From positions 1,998,001 to 2,062,000 of the forward strand of contig JACJYD010000001.1 of NCBI GenBank assembly GCA_020636275.1: a DNA stretch of 64,000 nt, given 5' to 3'. The DNA is from Lewinellaceae bacterium. GTDB lineage: Bacteria > Bacteroidota > Bacteroidia > Chitinophagales > Saprospiraceae. Positions 1 through 8,986 of this stretch are shown here, one piece after another (within the stretch, counting starts at the first letter, position 1; every line of letters begins with the position of its first letter). Made by a program: the position numbers and the translations under genes. The notes beneath the pieces are model-generated. The model did no database searches. It was given only the letters and a program-made list of their open reading frames with translations, and had not been told where the DNA came from.

Positions 1-1
1 C

Positions 2-316
2 GATATCGGACTTTTGCAAAAAGAAGGACGCCTCCTGGAATCAATTGCCCTGCCCGCAGGCCCCCCGTTTGAATTTGCCGTGCAACTGGACCCCCACAAG
101 AAAGAAATGGACGTTTCCTGGGAGGGACAACGCCTCACCGTATGGTTGCCGGCCGGACCCGCCGGACAGTGGATCGACAGCGAACAAGTGGGCATGGAAG
201 CTTCCCTTCCCCTGGCCGGCAATGCCGCCCTTGACGTCGTGGTCGAAAAGGATTTTCCCTGCCAGCACCAGCCGACCACCGATCCCTCGGACACCTTCCA
301 CGAGCTGGCGCCCTGA
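2..316 (+). CDS. DUF7009-like protein, C-terminal part (5' end outside window)
   Basis: The reading frame is open from base 2 and ends at 316; the true start lies before the window, so the TTG at base 14 is only an internal codon. The visible 104 residues include a Trp-rich strand (DVSWEGQRLTVWLP), a tryptophan/Glu-Gln-Val segment (WIDSEQVG) and the end VVVEKDFPCQHQP followed by an acidic SDTF tail. I recall this pattern from the small cytosolic DUF7009 family of Bacteroidota, about 115-125 residues, whose function is unknown. The assignment is by pattern memory, not by search. It lies 37 bp upstream of the next lipoprotein gene on the same strand, so they may be cotranscribed. Confidence 0.6.
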   Translation, partial: DIGLLQKEGRLLESIALPAGPPFEFAVQLDPHKKEMDVSWEGQRLTVWLPAGPAGQWIDSEQVGMEASLPLAGNAALDVVVEKDFPCQHQPTTDPSDTFHELAP

Positions 317-353
317 GAAGACGAACCGGACAAAAACACCAAAATTGAAACAT

Positions 354-1406
354 ATGAAAACAATACCCTCTTTTTTGTGGCTTATCCTGATCGGGACCGG
401 CTTGCAATCCTGCATGCATTCCACCACTTTGCAGGTGCTTCAGCCCGCCGATATGCGCCTGCCCGAGCATATTTCCACCATTGCCACCATCGACCGCAGC
501 AAGCCTTCCAACGGGTTCGTCAACGTGCTGGAAGGCCTTTTTACCGGCGAGGCCATCGGCCAGGATAAGCGGGGCCGCCTGTCGGCACTCGACGGCCTGA
601 CCTACTCCCTGACCCGTACGCCCCGCTTTCAGGTCAAACCTACTGACGTTGAACTGGAAGGCACCAATACCGGCAACAACATGGCGCCCCCGCTTCCCTG
701 GGCGGAGATCGAGTCGATCTGCGACCGCTATGGAGCAGATGCAGTATTGGCTATCGAACAATACGACAGCGACGCCATCGTCTCCACCCGGTCTTTTCAG
801 GAAAAATACAAGGACAAGGAAGGCGTGGAGCGCTTCCGCACCCGCTACCGGGCCGATGCCGCGCTGGATGTGACCATCGGCTGGCGCCTGTACGATCCGA
901 GCACCAAGATCATCGAAGACGAATTTTCGGTCCACCTCGATGAGAACTATTCTGCCAACGGAGATCAGGAAAGGCAGGCCCGGTCCAATTTGCCCGACCC
1001 GGCGCGCCGCTCCTTCGACCTGAGCTATAAGGCCGGTCAGCGTTACGGTATGCGCATCGCGCCCGTCTGGGTACCGGTTTCCCGCGCCTTTTTCACCTCC
1101 GGAAAAGGCATCTACAAGGAAACCATGAAGCAGGCCGCCCGGATGGCCGACAGCGAAAACTGGGATAAGGCAGTCGAGGTCTGGACCGATCTGGTTTCCA
1201 CCGCCGATCCGAAGACCGCCGGGCGCGCAGCCCACAACCTGGCCGTGTCCAGCGAGCGCCTGGGCCGCCTGGAAGAAGCCGTCGATTGGGCCGAAAAGGC
1301 GTGGCTGACCTATGGAAATAAAACCAGCCGCAATTATTTGGGCGTGCTCCGGCAACGGATCGAAGACGACCGGAAAGCGCGGTCCCAATTACCGAGTCGT
1401 ACCTGA
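354..1406 (+). CDS. DUF6340-like lipoprotein with TPR-type C-terminus
   Basis: This is a 350-residue exported lipoprotein. The ATG at 354 is chosen because it starts a lipoprotein signal peptide with Cys20 after GLQS; the open frame upstream to base 45 only overlaps the preceding gene. The middle has a motif of the type P-L-x-W-x-x-I-x-x-I-C with ADAVLAIEQYDSD, in which a protein reports per-residue 'available' values, typical in my memory of the DUF6340 family of Bacteroidota outer-envelope lipoproteins. Residues about 255-345 form helix pairs (WDKAVEVWTDLV, AAHNLAVSSERLGRLEEAVDWAEKAW) that look like two TPR units. The role is unknown; a peptide-binding or assembly-scaffold role is only inferred from the TPRs. 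A strong palindromic terminator follows 57 bp after the stop. Confidence 0.7.
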   Translation: MKTIPSFLWLILIGTGLQSCMHSTTLQVLQPADMRLPEHISTIATIDRSKPSNGFVNVLEGLFTGEAIGQDKRGRLSALDGLTYSLTRTPRFQVKPTDVELEGTNTGNNMAPPLPWAEIESICDRYGADAVLAIEQYDSDAIVSTRSFQEKYKDKEGVERFRTRYRADAALDVTIGWRLYDPSTKIIEDEFSVHLDENYSANGDQERQARSNLPDPARRSFDLSYKAGQRYGMRIAPVWVPVSRAFFTSGKGIYKETMKQAARMADSENWDKAVEVWTDLVSTADPKTAGRAAHNLAVSSERLGRLEEAVDWAEKAWLTYGNKTSRNYLGVLRQRIEDDRKARSQLPSRT

Positions 1407-1463
1407 AGTTACACAGGCAGGTACTGCTGTGTTTTGCAAAATGTTTATTAATGAGGTTTGCTC

Positions 1464-1521
1464 ATTATAAAGAACGAATGGGCCGGCGCGCCGGCCCATT
1501 CGTTCTTTATAATTTTTTTTT
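1464..1521 (+). terminator. Perfect 50-bp palindrome plus T-tract
   Basis: Bases 1464-1488 and 1489-1513 are exact reverse complements with no spacer. The centre is GC-only (GGGCCGGCGCGCCGGCCC) and the outer parts are AT-rich. Nine T follow on the plus strand, so it should terminate the DUF6340 transcript. With no spacer the RNA must sacrifice central pairs to make a loop, which is unusual for a terminator. Confidence 0.85.
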
Positions 1522-1532
1522 GAATCGCCGTA

Positions 1533-1553
1533 TTTAATCCGCACCGGATTAAA
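1533..1553. promoter_or_regulatory. Short palindrome just upstream of hypF (possible operator)
   Basis: Nine-base arms TTTAATCCG and CGGATTAAA are separated by CAC, ending 10 bp before the hypF ATG. The dyad spacing and position fit an operator for a dimeric regulator or a small 5'-leader hairpin. No regulator gene is adjacent, so this is an inference from symmetry and position alone. Confidence 0.35.
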
Positions 1554-1563
1554 AATTGAAGGA

Positions 1564-3873
1564 ATGAACTGTACCTTCTTTATTCGCATCACGGGCCAGG
1601 TACAGGGGGTCGGTTTTCGGCCTTTTGTATACCAACAGGCTGGGAAATACCGCCTGAAGGGTTGGGTCAACAACTCTCTGGAAGGGGTGCATATCCAGGT
1701 GTCGGGTGAAGCGGAGGCGGTGGAGGCTTTTATCCGCGCCTTGCGGGAAGAAAAACCGTCTGTAGCGCAGATCAACGAGTTCAGTGCGGTATCCGTTCCG
1801 TATCAGTCGTTTTCTTCCTTCGAGATCGTAAAGAGCAACCGGGAGGGCTCCGGTCAGCTCGTGCTGACGCCGGACCTGGCCCTGTGCCCGTCCTGCCGCG
1901 CCGAGCTGCACGATCCCGGAAACAGGCGATTCCGGTACCCGTTCATCACCTGCAACTATTGTGGACCCCGCTACTCCCTCCTCAAAGGCCTCCCGTACGA
2001 CCGGGAGTTGACTACGATGGACCCATTCACCATGTGTCCGGATTGCCGGAAGGAGTATGATGACCCGGCGGAATGGCGATTTTTTTCCCAGACCAATTCC
2101 TGCGCCACCTGCGGGGTCTCCCTGGCGCTTTACGACCGGACCTTCCGCTTGCTCGAGACCGCGTCCGATCCCGCCATCGCCCGGGTGGCGCAGGCGATCC
2201 GGGACGGGCAGATCGTGGCGGTAAAAGGGATCGGGGGCTATTTGTTGCTCTGCGACGCCTGCAACCCGGAGGCGATCCAAACCCTTCGGGCGCGTAAAGG
2301 CCGGGCGCGCAAACCCTTCGCCGTTATGTACCCCGGCCTGGAAGCCGCCGCGTCCGACGTAGCCCTCGACTCCGTCCGGGAAGCGGCCTTGACTGGCCCG
2401 GCATCGCCCATCGTATTGGCCTATTTGCGCCTCGACCGGAAGTTCCCGGTCTGTATCGAACAGCTGGCCCCCGGCCTGGACCAATTGGGGGTCATGATCC
2501 CCTACGCGCCCTTGTTTGAGCTGATCCTGGCGGAATTGGGCATGCCGGTGGTGGCTACCAGCGCCAACCGGAGCGCTTCACCGATTGTCTACGGCGACGA
2601 CCGGGCTTTGTCCGAGCTTTCTCCGATGGCTGACCTCATCCTGGTGCACGACCGGGAGATCGCCATGCCCCAGGACGATAGCGTGTTGCGCTTGTCGAAA
2701 TACCACGATCAACCCATTTTGCACCGCCGGTCCAGAGGACTGGCCCCCGCGTTCGTGCACCCGCCGTTCGAAGGATTGCCGGAGACGGTGCTGGCCATGG
2801 GCGCCGATATGAAGAGCGCCTTTGGGTTCCTGCACCGGACCTTCGCCTATGTCAGCCAGTATTTCGGCGACCTGGACAGCTTCGATACCCAGGAGCGCTT
2901 CCGCAGGAGCCGGGACCATTTCCTGGGCCTGTTCGAGGCACGGCCCTCGGTGGTGCTGGTCGACCGCCATCCCCAGTATTTTTCTACCCAGCTCGGGCGG
3001 GAATTTGCAGAAGAGAAAGCGATCCCTTTCCTCGAGGTGCAGCATCATATCGCCCACTTTGCCGCCGTATTGGGCGAGAACCATTTGCTGGATGCCCCGG
3101 CGCCCGTCCTCGGCGTCATCTGGGACGGTACGGGAATGGGAACCGACGGCCAGATCTGGGGCGGCGAATTTTTCAGGTACGAAGAAGGCCGCTTTTCGCG
3201 CTGCGGGCAACTGGATTATTTCGATATGATCCTCGGCGACAAGATGCCGCGGGAGCCGCGTATCGCCGCGATGTCGGCAGCCCTCGGCGTGCCGGGCAGC
3301 GATGAGCTCCTCCGGCCCAAATTCAATACTTCCGAGTGGTTCATTTATCAAAAGCTGCTGCAAAGGCCCAACAACCTCAAGACCTCCAGCATGGGGCGCC
3401 TCTTCGATGCCGTGGCCGCCCTGCTCGGCATCCTGGACGTAGCCGAATACGAAGGAGAAGCGCCCCTGTACGTCGAACAACAGGCCAGGATCTGGTTCGA
3501 GCGGGAAGGGCTGGATTTCGAGGAGGCATATGCGGCAGGCGAGCTCTACCAGGGCCGGATCGATACCCGGATCTTGCTGGGCGCACTGGTAGCGGATATG
3601 GGAAGGGGAGAGCCGAGGGCTAAAATTGCAGCCCGGTTTCACAATACCCTGGTCCGGATCGTCGGGCAGATCAGCGAACAAATGCAACTGTCCCGGCTGG
3701 CCTTCAGCGGAGGCGTCTTTCAGAACGAACTGTTGGTCGATCTGCTGATCCACCGGCTGGGGGAAACCCGGCAATTGTATTTCCACCGGCAACTTTCCCC
3801 CAACGACGAGTGTATTTCATTCGGGCAGTTGTCCTGGTATTACATTTTGAATGTCCTGTTTCCGGAAAAGTAG
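1564..3873 (+). CDS. hypF: [NiFe]-hydrogenase maturation carbamoyltransferase HypF
   Basis: HypF converts carbamoyl phosphate to a carbamoyl adenylate and transfers it to the C-terminal cysteine of HypE, the first step in making the CN ligands of the NiFe centre. The 769 residues have the family's full order: an acylphosphatase domain with GQVQGVGFRPFVY near residue 11; four Cys pairs of a double zinc-finger (near 108/111, 130/133, 158/161, 180/183); a YrdC-like domain about 205-390; and a Kae1-like C-terminal domain with the metal-binding motif QHHIAH near 493-498. Length is normal. It is the first gene of hypF-hypD-hypE; hypC, usual between these genes, is missing. A 21-bp palindrome precedes the start. 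Confidence 0.97.
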   Translation: MNCTFFIRITGQVQGVGFRPFVYQQAGKYRLKGWVNNSLEGVHIQVSGEAEAVEAFIRALREEKPSVAQINEFSAVSVPYQSFSSFEIVKSNREGSGQLVLTPDLALCPSCRAELHDPGNRRFRYPFITCNYCGPRYSLLKGLPYDRELTTMDPFTMCPDCRKEYDDPAEWRFFSQTNSCATCGVSLALYDRTFRLLETASDPAIARVAQAIRDGQIVAVKGIGGYLLLCDACNPEAIQTLRARKGRARKPFAVMYPGLEAAASDVALDSVREAALTGPASPIVLAYLRLDRKFPVCIEQLAPGLDQLGVMIPYAPLFELILAELGMPVVATSANRSASPIVYGDDRALSELSPMADLILVHDREIAMPQDDSVLRLSKYHDQPILHRRSRGLAPAFVHPPFEGLPETVLAMGADMKSAFGFLHRTFAYVSQYFGDLDSFDTQERFRRSRDHFLGLFEARPSVVLVDRHPQYFSTQLGREFAEEKAIPFLEVQHHIAHFAAVLGENHLLDAPAPVLGVIWDGTGMGTDGQIWGGEFFRYEEGRFSRCGQLDYFDMILGDKMPREPRIAAMSAALGVPGSDELLRPKFNTSEWFIYQKLLQRPNNLKTSSMGRLFDAVAALLGILDVAEYEGEAPLYVEQQARIWFEREGLDFEEAYAAGELYQGRIDTRILLGALVADMGRGEPRAKIAARFHNTLVRIVGQISEQMQLSRLAFSGGVFQNELLVDLLIHRLGETRQLYFHRQLSPNDECISFGQLSWYYILNVLFPEK

Positions 3874-3927
3874 TATTTTTCGATTTACCATCCGGGGGTA
3901 TGCCTCCGGTGAAAAAATAACAGCCGT

Positions 3928-5013
<1,086 letters not shown>

Positions 5014-5021
5014 AGGTTAAT

Positions 5022-5067
5022 GTTTTTGGATTGATTTCTGCGCGACCGCAGAAATCAATCCAAAAAC
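5022..5067. repeat. 21-bp inverted repeat with CGAC loop between hypD and hypE
   Basis: Arms 5022-5042 and 5047-5067 are perfectly complementary around a 4-base loop. It starts 8 bp after the hypD stop and ends 18 bp before the hypE ATG. There is no T-tract downstream on the plus strand, so complete termination is unlikely; it could stabilise the hypFD message end or set the hypD:hypE ratio by partial attenuation. Confidence 0.75.
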
Positions 5068-5085
5068 TGATATAATCAGGATTAA

Positions 5086-6138
5086 ATGGAAAATAAAAAG
5101 AGCCCCCTGAACTGGGAATGTCCGCTGCCCGAACTGGATTTCGATGTGATCACCCTCGGCCACGGCAGCGGCGGCCTGCTCACCAACAAACTCCTCGACA
5201 GCGGCGTGTTCGACCTGTTGTCGAACGAATACCTGGACAAGCGGCACGATGGGGCCATTCTGCCGGGCGGACTGGCCTTTTCAACCGATAGTTTCGTCGT
5301 TTCCCCGATCTTCTTTCCCGGAGGGAATATCGGCGAACTGGCCATCAACGGCACGGTCAACGATCTGGCGATGTGCGGGGCTATCCCGAAATACCTCTCG
5401 CTCAGCTTTATCCTGGAAGAGGGGCTGCCCGTCGCCAAATTCTGGGACGTGCTGGTCTCCATCCGGAAGGCTTGCGCCATCGCGGGCGTGCCGGTCGTTA
5501 CCGGCGATACCAAGGTCGTGGAGCGCGGGAAAGGCGATCAGATCTTCATCAATACCACTGGCATCGGGCAGGTGCATCCCCGGGCCAGGATCGATCCGCA
5601 GCGGGTCGGGGCCGGCGATGTGCTGCTGTTGAGCGGCAACCTGGCGGCCCACGGCATCGCCATTCTCTCCGTGCGGGAAGGTCTGTCCTTTGAATCAGAC
5701 ATCCTCAGTGATACCCGCTCCCTCCACCGGGTGGTCGGAGGCTTGTTGGACCGCTTTGGAGAAGGGATCAAGCTGTTTCGCGACCCCACGCGGGGCGGCG
5801 TAGCTACCGCCCTCAACGAGATCGCGCGCGACACACGCCTCGGCGTAGAGATCCGTCAGGACGACCTCCCCATCGACGAGCAGGTGAACAGCGCCTGTGA
5901 GATCCTGGGACTCGATCCGCTGTACGTGGCCAATGAGGGGATCTTCCTGGCCTGGGTCGACCCCGCTATCGCCGGCGATTGCCTGGCCTGGCTCCGGCAG
6001 ACGGAGGAAGGCAGCCAGGCGGCGATTATCGGGGAAATGGTGCCGGAACACCCCGGCAAGGTCATTCTGCAGAGCAGCATCGGCGGCCGCCGGGTCGTTA
6101 ACATGCTTCCCGGCGAGCAATTGCCGCGGATCTGTTAA
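5086..6138 (+). CDS. hypE: Hydrogenase maturation protein HypE
   Basis: HypE dehydrates the carbamoyl group received from HypF to a thiocyanate on its last cysteine and passes cyanide to the HypCD complex. The 350-residue protein shows the PurM-like ATP-binding start TLGHGSGG (about 24-31), FSTDSFVVSPIFFPGG, the DPTRGG motif near 227, and the invariant C-terminal PRIC tail carrying the catalytic Cys350. The ATG at 5086 gives the normal family N-terminus. It overlaps the 3' end of the convergent minus-strand gene by 4 bp. With hypF and hypD it gives the cyanide branch of the pathway, but HypC and the nickel chaperones HypA/HypB are not in view. Confidence 0.97.
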   Translation: MENKKSPLNWECPLPELDFDVITLGHGSGGLLTNKLLDSGVFDLLSNEYLDKRHDGAILPGGLAFSTDSFVVSPIFFPGGNIGELAINGTVNDLAMCGAIPKYLSLSFILEEGLPVAKFWDVLVSIRKACAIAGVPVVTGDTKVVERGKGDQIFINTTGIGQVHPRARIDPQRVGAGDVLLLSGNLAAHGIAILSVREGLSFESDILSDTRSLHRVVGGLLDRFGEGIKLFRDPTRGGVATALNEIARDTRLGVEIRQDDLPIDEQVNSACEILGLDPLYVANEGIFLAWVDPAIAGDCLAWLRQTEEGSQAAIIGEMVPEHPGKVILQSSIGGRRVVNMLPGEQLPRIC

Positions 6139-7202
6139 TCCTCCCGTTCCTGCTCCGCGATAATTCGGGCCATTTCCTTTCCGGAGGAAACCTCGGCGAG
6201 CAGTTCGTCCTTGATCAGCAATTCGAGCTGGAGGGGCATGTTGGTGGTGGAATCCAGGAGGCTGCTGTGGAAGAAATCGGACAGGTCGTCGTAGACCGAG
6301 CATTGGTAGAGCAGGAAGGAATCCCGGATCGTATCATACGCCACCACCATCCGGCCCGGCGCCGGCAGGGTAGTGGAGACGCATTCCAGAAGCATCGGGT
6401 ATTCCAGGTAATCCAGGATCCAGTAACCGATCAGGTTGGCCTCGTAAGGCGGGTAGAGCACCAGGTTGTTGGGGATCGACCACTCGTCGAGGTAGCCCTT
6501 CACCTCCAGCAGCGCTTGTTCCATGCGCCGGGTAGGCAGGTCTTCGAAAGGAAATTCCTGCTTGGGGATCCACTGCTGGGACTTTTCATCGAAACACTCC
6601 ACCGGACCGATCCGGGTCTTGTAATCGAACTTCGCATAACCCGGCACGATATACCCGGGGTAGTAGTAGGAATACCCGTTTTCCAGTCCGAAGGAGATCT
6701 CCAGCAGCATGGTAAAAAAGCCCAGGCTGTGCTTTTTATAGTCGGGGTGATACACGCCCAGGATGCTGGCAAGGCTATCCTTTCCCAGATCGAAAAAACT
6801 GAAGCCCACGAGCTCCGGACCGTCGTAGATGCAGGTCTCGTAGGTGTTGAACAGGTTGACGTTCCCGTCGTCGAGCAGGGAGACCTTCAGGGAGGGCGCC
6901 AGGCGTCCGGGAAAGTGTTTGCGGTATTTCTGGTAGAGCCGCTCCTTTTCCATGTTGATCTTGCCGGGGCGGGTCACTACCTGAAAGCGGTTGGCGTTGC
7001 GGTTGTAGAGCTTGCGCAGCTTTTTGCTGAAGGCGTATTGGGCCAGCGGCATCCGCACCCACACGGCCGGGAACAGCTGCCCCTGAAACATGAGGAAGCG
7101 GCAGGTGAACATGGACTGCCCCATCCGGTACCATCCCTTGGCCAGGTAATGGTCCAGCAATGCCGGAGGCAAATGGTCCAGATAGAGTTTTTCCGTAAAC
7201 AT
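6135..7202 (-). CDS. Arginyl/leucyl-tRNA-protein transferase homologue (ATE C-terminal family)
   Basis: The C-terminal half matches the N-end-rule aminoacyltransferase domain: YHPDYKKHSLGFFTMLLEI followed by YSYYYPGYIVPGYAKFDYK resembles the DPDY-x-x-x-SLG and YYLGYYI-x-x-x-x-KM-x-YK signature of ATE/Bpt proteins, which attach an amino acid from a tRNA to protein N-termini. The N-terminus has LAKGWYRMGQSMFTCRF, like the GWRRSG region of the family, but the usual N-terminal Cys cluster is not obvious. The frame is open to 7277, but a minus-strand -7 box at 7223-7230 lies inside that extension, so the ATG at 7202 (355 residues) is preferred. Substrates in this organism are unknown. Confidence 0.75.
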   Translation of the reverse strand: MFTEKLYLDHLPPALLDHYLAKGWYRMGQSMFTCRFLMFQGQLFPAVWVRMPLAQYAFSKKLRKLYNRNANRFQVVTRPGKINMEKERLYQKYRKHFPGRLAPSLKVSLLDDGNVNLFNTYETCIYDGPELVGFSFFDLGKDSLASILGVYHPDYKKHSLGFFTMLLEISFGLENGYSYYYPGYIVPGYAKFDYKTRIGPVECFDEKSQQWIPKQEFPFEDLPTRRMEQALLEVKGYLDEWSIPNNLVLYPPYEANLIGYWILDYLEYPMLLECVSTTLPAPGRMVVAYDTIRDSFLLYQCSVYDDLSDFFHSSLLDSTTNMPLQLELLIKDELLAEVSSGKEMARIIAEQERED

Positions 7203-7222
7203 GTGCGCCTTTATACAATTTG

Positions 7223-7230
7223 CAAAATTA
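7223..7230 (-). promoter_or_regulatory. -7 box TAATTTTG for the aminoacyltransferase gene
   Basis: Matches the Bacteroidota consensus TAnnTTTG on the minus strand, 21 bp before the chosen ATG at 7202. It fixes the start choice. The -33 element is not clear. Confidence 0.6.
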
Positions 7231-7252
7231 GGAAGTATCCGTCTAAAGCCTG

Positions 7253-7260
7253 TATCTTTG
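7253..7260 (+). promoter_or_regulatory. -7 box TATCTTTG for the gene at 7295
   Basis: Exact TAnnTTTG match on the plus strand, 34 bp upstream of the ATG at 7295. Together with the box at 7223-7230 it makes a divergent promoter pair only 22 bp apart. Confidence 0.65.
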
Positions 7261-7294
7261 AGAAATCCGTTTTCCAAAAAAAAGTTCGATACCT

Positions 7295-7711
7295 ATGAAA
7301 ATTACTGCACTTCTGCTCTTTCTGGGCCTGACGGGCGTCCTTTTCGCCCAGGATCCCGTGGCCGACCGCCTGCAGATCGCCCGGGACCAAAACGCCCTGC
7401 AGGCCAAACAAATGCTGGTCCAAAGCTTTCTGGAAAAACAACCCCGCCTCACCGAAGCCATCTCTGACGGCGACCTGGAGAGTGCCGCCATCATGAAGGA
7501 GGAGATCCTGGAGCTGATGGATCAGCAGATCGCGGAGGGAAATAGCTGGGTAGCTGCTGATAAGGGGCAGACGGAGCCTCTGGAAAGGCTGAAAGCCATC
7601 CGCGAAAAGCTGGCTCAATTTCCGGCCGACGCCATGGGCGCGGAAAAAGCCTCCGAAGCCGGCAACCTCGTGACCGAGTTTGTGGCGCTTATGGGGCGGA
7701 TGCCGTTCTAA
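7295..7711 (+). CDS. Small exported helical protein of unknown function
   Basis: The 138-residue product begins with a clear signal peptide (MKITALLLFLGLTGVLFAQ, cleavage after about residue 18-19). The rest is predicted almost entirely helical, with charged heptad-like stretches such as AIMKEEILELMDQQIAEG and no cysteines. I do not recognise a family. It has its own promoter box at 7253-7260 and is followed by a 0.6-kb noncoding region, so it appears to be monocistronic. Periplasmic location is inferred from the signal peptide; a chaperone-like or scaffold role would be only a guess. Codon use looks like its neighbours, which supports it as a real gene. Confidence 0.7.
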   Translation: MKITALLLFLGLTGVLFAQDPVADRLQIARDQNALQAKQMLVQSFLEKQPRLTEAISDGDLESAAIMKEEILELMDQQIAEGNSWVAADKGQTEPLERLKAIREKLAQFPADAMGAEKASEAGNLVTEFVALMGRMPF

Positions 7712-7779
7712 TAAGGAACAGATCGCTATGAAAAACAGGCGTCATCCCGAATTTTGGCAATCGGCAATTGAGCCTAAAA

Positions 7780-8110
7780 CCTTGCTTTTACCATAGGTGT
7801 TCTTTTTTTCTTGACAAAAAAAGAACCAAAAAAGTCAAGGCTGACGCTGCTTCGCTAAAAATCAGCTTCCAGCAGGGCACGTGACCCAAGCCGTTCGCTA
7901 TCGCTCACTCGTGGGTCACTCTTCGGCCCTGGCTTCCAGCTGATTTTCTTAACGCTCACCAGCTAAGGCCGAAAGGCTTTATTGTCCAGGCATGCAAGAC
8001 CTAAAAGCGGGAGGCCTGTCCTGCACTGTTCGAACGGAGTGAGTTTGCAGGACTAGCGTTTTTTTGCTTCTTTTTTGGGGCGATGCCAAAAAAGAAGAGA
8101 GTCTTGAGCG
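7780..8110. repeat. Multi-hairpin noncoding element
   Basis: The 589-bp gap 7712-8300 holds no convincing gene. Its core contains a chain of hairpins: GTTCTTTTTTT/AAAAAAAGAAC around CTTGAC (near 7799-7826); GTGACCCA/TGGGTCAC (about 7880-7917) inside imperfect arms starting ATCAGCT (about 7858 and 7945); GTCCTGCA/TGCAGGAC (about 8018-8055); and CTTCTTTTTTGG/CCAAAAAAGAAG (about 8067-8098). I recall very similar noncoding stretches in many Bacteroidota genomes, where they cause spurious ORF calls. The 63-codon frame at 8064-8255 is probably such an artefact. Function is unknown. Confidence 0.55.
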
Positions 8111-8300
8111 AAAACAAGTCGTTAGGTTGAAAAGCAGATTTCGAAAAATTCGGGATGGCTCGTGTTTATTCCTAAAGCAACTTGATCTAAAATTTGGTGT
8201 CCTTTGCCTAAATCTTTTTGACGTTGGTGCGAAAAAGGAACACTTTTGGAAATGAGCACTGCCCAACGGTGTTCATTTTTAATTTTAAAAAAGAGAAACC

Positions 8301-8891
8301 ATGAAAACGATCGTATTGAGCCTGGGCCTTCTGCTCGGCTTTTTTGCAAGCCTCTACGGACAAAAATCGGAGACCCTCTTCGAAAACGCCAAGGTCGTCG
8401 GCGCTTTTGGCAGTCCCTTTCTGGAATACGGCAAGCTCCTCGGAGAAGAGGGCCTGATGGTCGGCGGCGGCGGCGCCCTTCAATTCCAGCGTTTTTTCCT
8501 GGGCGGCTACGGCATCGGTACCAATTATCCCGAAACGGTGTACAACGGCAACCGGTACGTCGTCAACTTCGGGCACGGCGGTTTTTGGCTGGGCTATACC
8601 ATTCCTTCCCACAAACTGTTTCACGCCTATATCAGCGCCAAAACGGGCTGGGGCCGCATCCGGTTTAAGGCCGACCGCAACGACAAGGACCGCGACGCCT
8701 ATTATTCCGACCGCATTTTCGCCTTCACCCCCGAACTTGGCGTGGAAGTCAACGTGACCGACTTTATGCGGATCGCCCTCACCGGCGGTTACCGCCTGGT
8801 GGCCGACGTAGACGCACTGCCCGCTTCCTATACCAATGAGGATTTCAGCGGTTTTCTGGGCGGGCTGACCTTCCGTTTTGGGTCCTTCTAG
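8301..8891 (+). CDS. Outer-membrane beta-barrel-like protein
   Basis: The 196-residue product has a signal peptide (MKTIVLSLGLLLGFFASLYGQ) and then alternating hydrophobic/polar beta strands rich in Gly and aromatic residues (GGGGALQFQRFFLGGYGIG, HGGFWLGYTIP, MRIALTGGYRLV) and ends in a strand closing with Phe (GGLTFRFGSF), the usual outer-membrane insertion signal. This fits a small 8-10 stranded barrel of the kind often called outer-membrane beta-barrel domain protein. No ligand or enzyme motif is visible. It stands alone between the multi-hairpin region and a rho-independent terminator. The family assignment is structural only. Confidence 0.65.
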   Translation: MKTIVLSLGLLLGFFASLYGQKSETLFENAKVVGAFGSPFLEYGKLLGEEGLMVGGGGALQFQRFFLGGYGIGTNYPETVYNGNRYVVNFGHGGFWLGYTIPSHKLFHAYISAKTGWGRIRFKADRNDKDRDAYYSDRIFAFTPELGVEVNVTDFMRIALTGGYRLVADVDALPASYTNEDFSGFLGGLTFRFGSF

Positions 8892-8929
8892 CGAAAAAAG
8901 TTTTTTCATACTAGTTCAGTTTTGATGCA

Positions 8930-8956
8930 GGCAACTCCCCCGGAGTTGCCTTTTTT
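8930..8956 (+). terminator. Rho-independent terminator after the barrel gene
   Basis: Nine-base arms GGCAACTCC (8930-8938) and GGAGTTGCC (8942-8950) enclose a CCC loop, followed by TTTTTT. It lies only 5 bp upstream of the folC -7 box. Confidence 0.9.
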
Positions 8957-8961
8957 ATTTC

Positions 8962-8969
8962 TAGCTTTG
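8962..8969 (+). promoter_or_regulatory. -7 box TAGCTTTG for folC
   Basis: Exact TAnnTTTG match, 17 bp upstream of the folC ATG. Its -33 region falls inside the preceding terminator hairpin. Confidence 0.65.
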
Positions 8970-8986
8970 CGCAAATACCCAACCCC

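Noticed and set aside
3874..3927. A hidden hypC between hypF and hypD
   Set aside because: Only 54 bp; HypC needs about 75 codons.
7202..7277. Longer N-terminus for the aminoacyltransferase gene
   Set aside because: A minus-strand -7 box at 7223-7230 lies within it, and family-like sequence begins at the ATG at 7202.
8064..8255. 63-codon open frame in the multi-hairpin region
   Set aside because: Starts inside a hairpin arm and resembles noncoding sequence common in Bacteroidota; no signal or motif.
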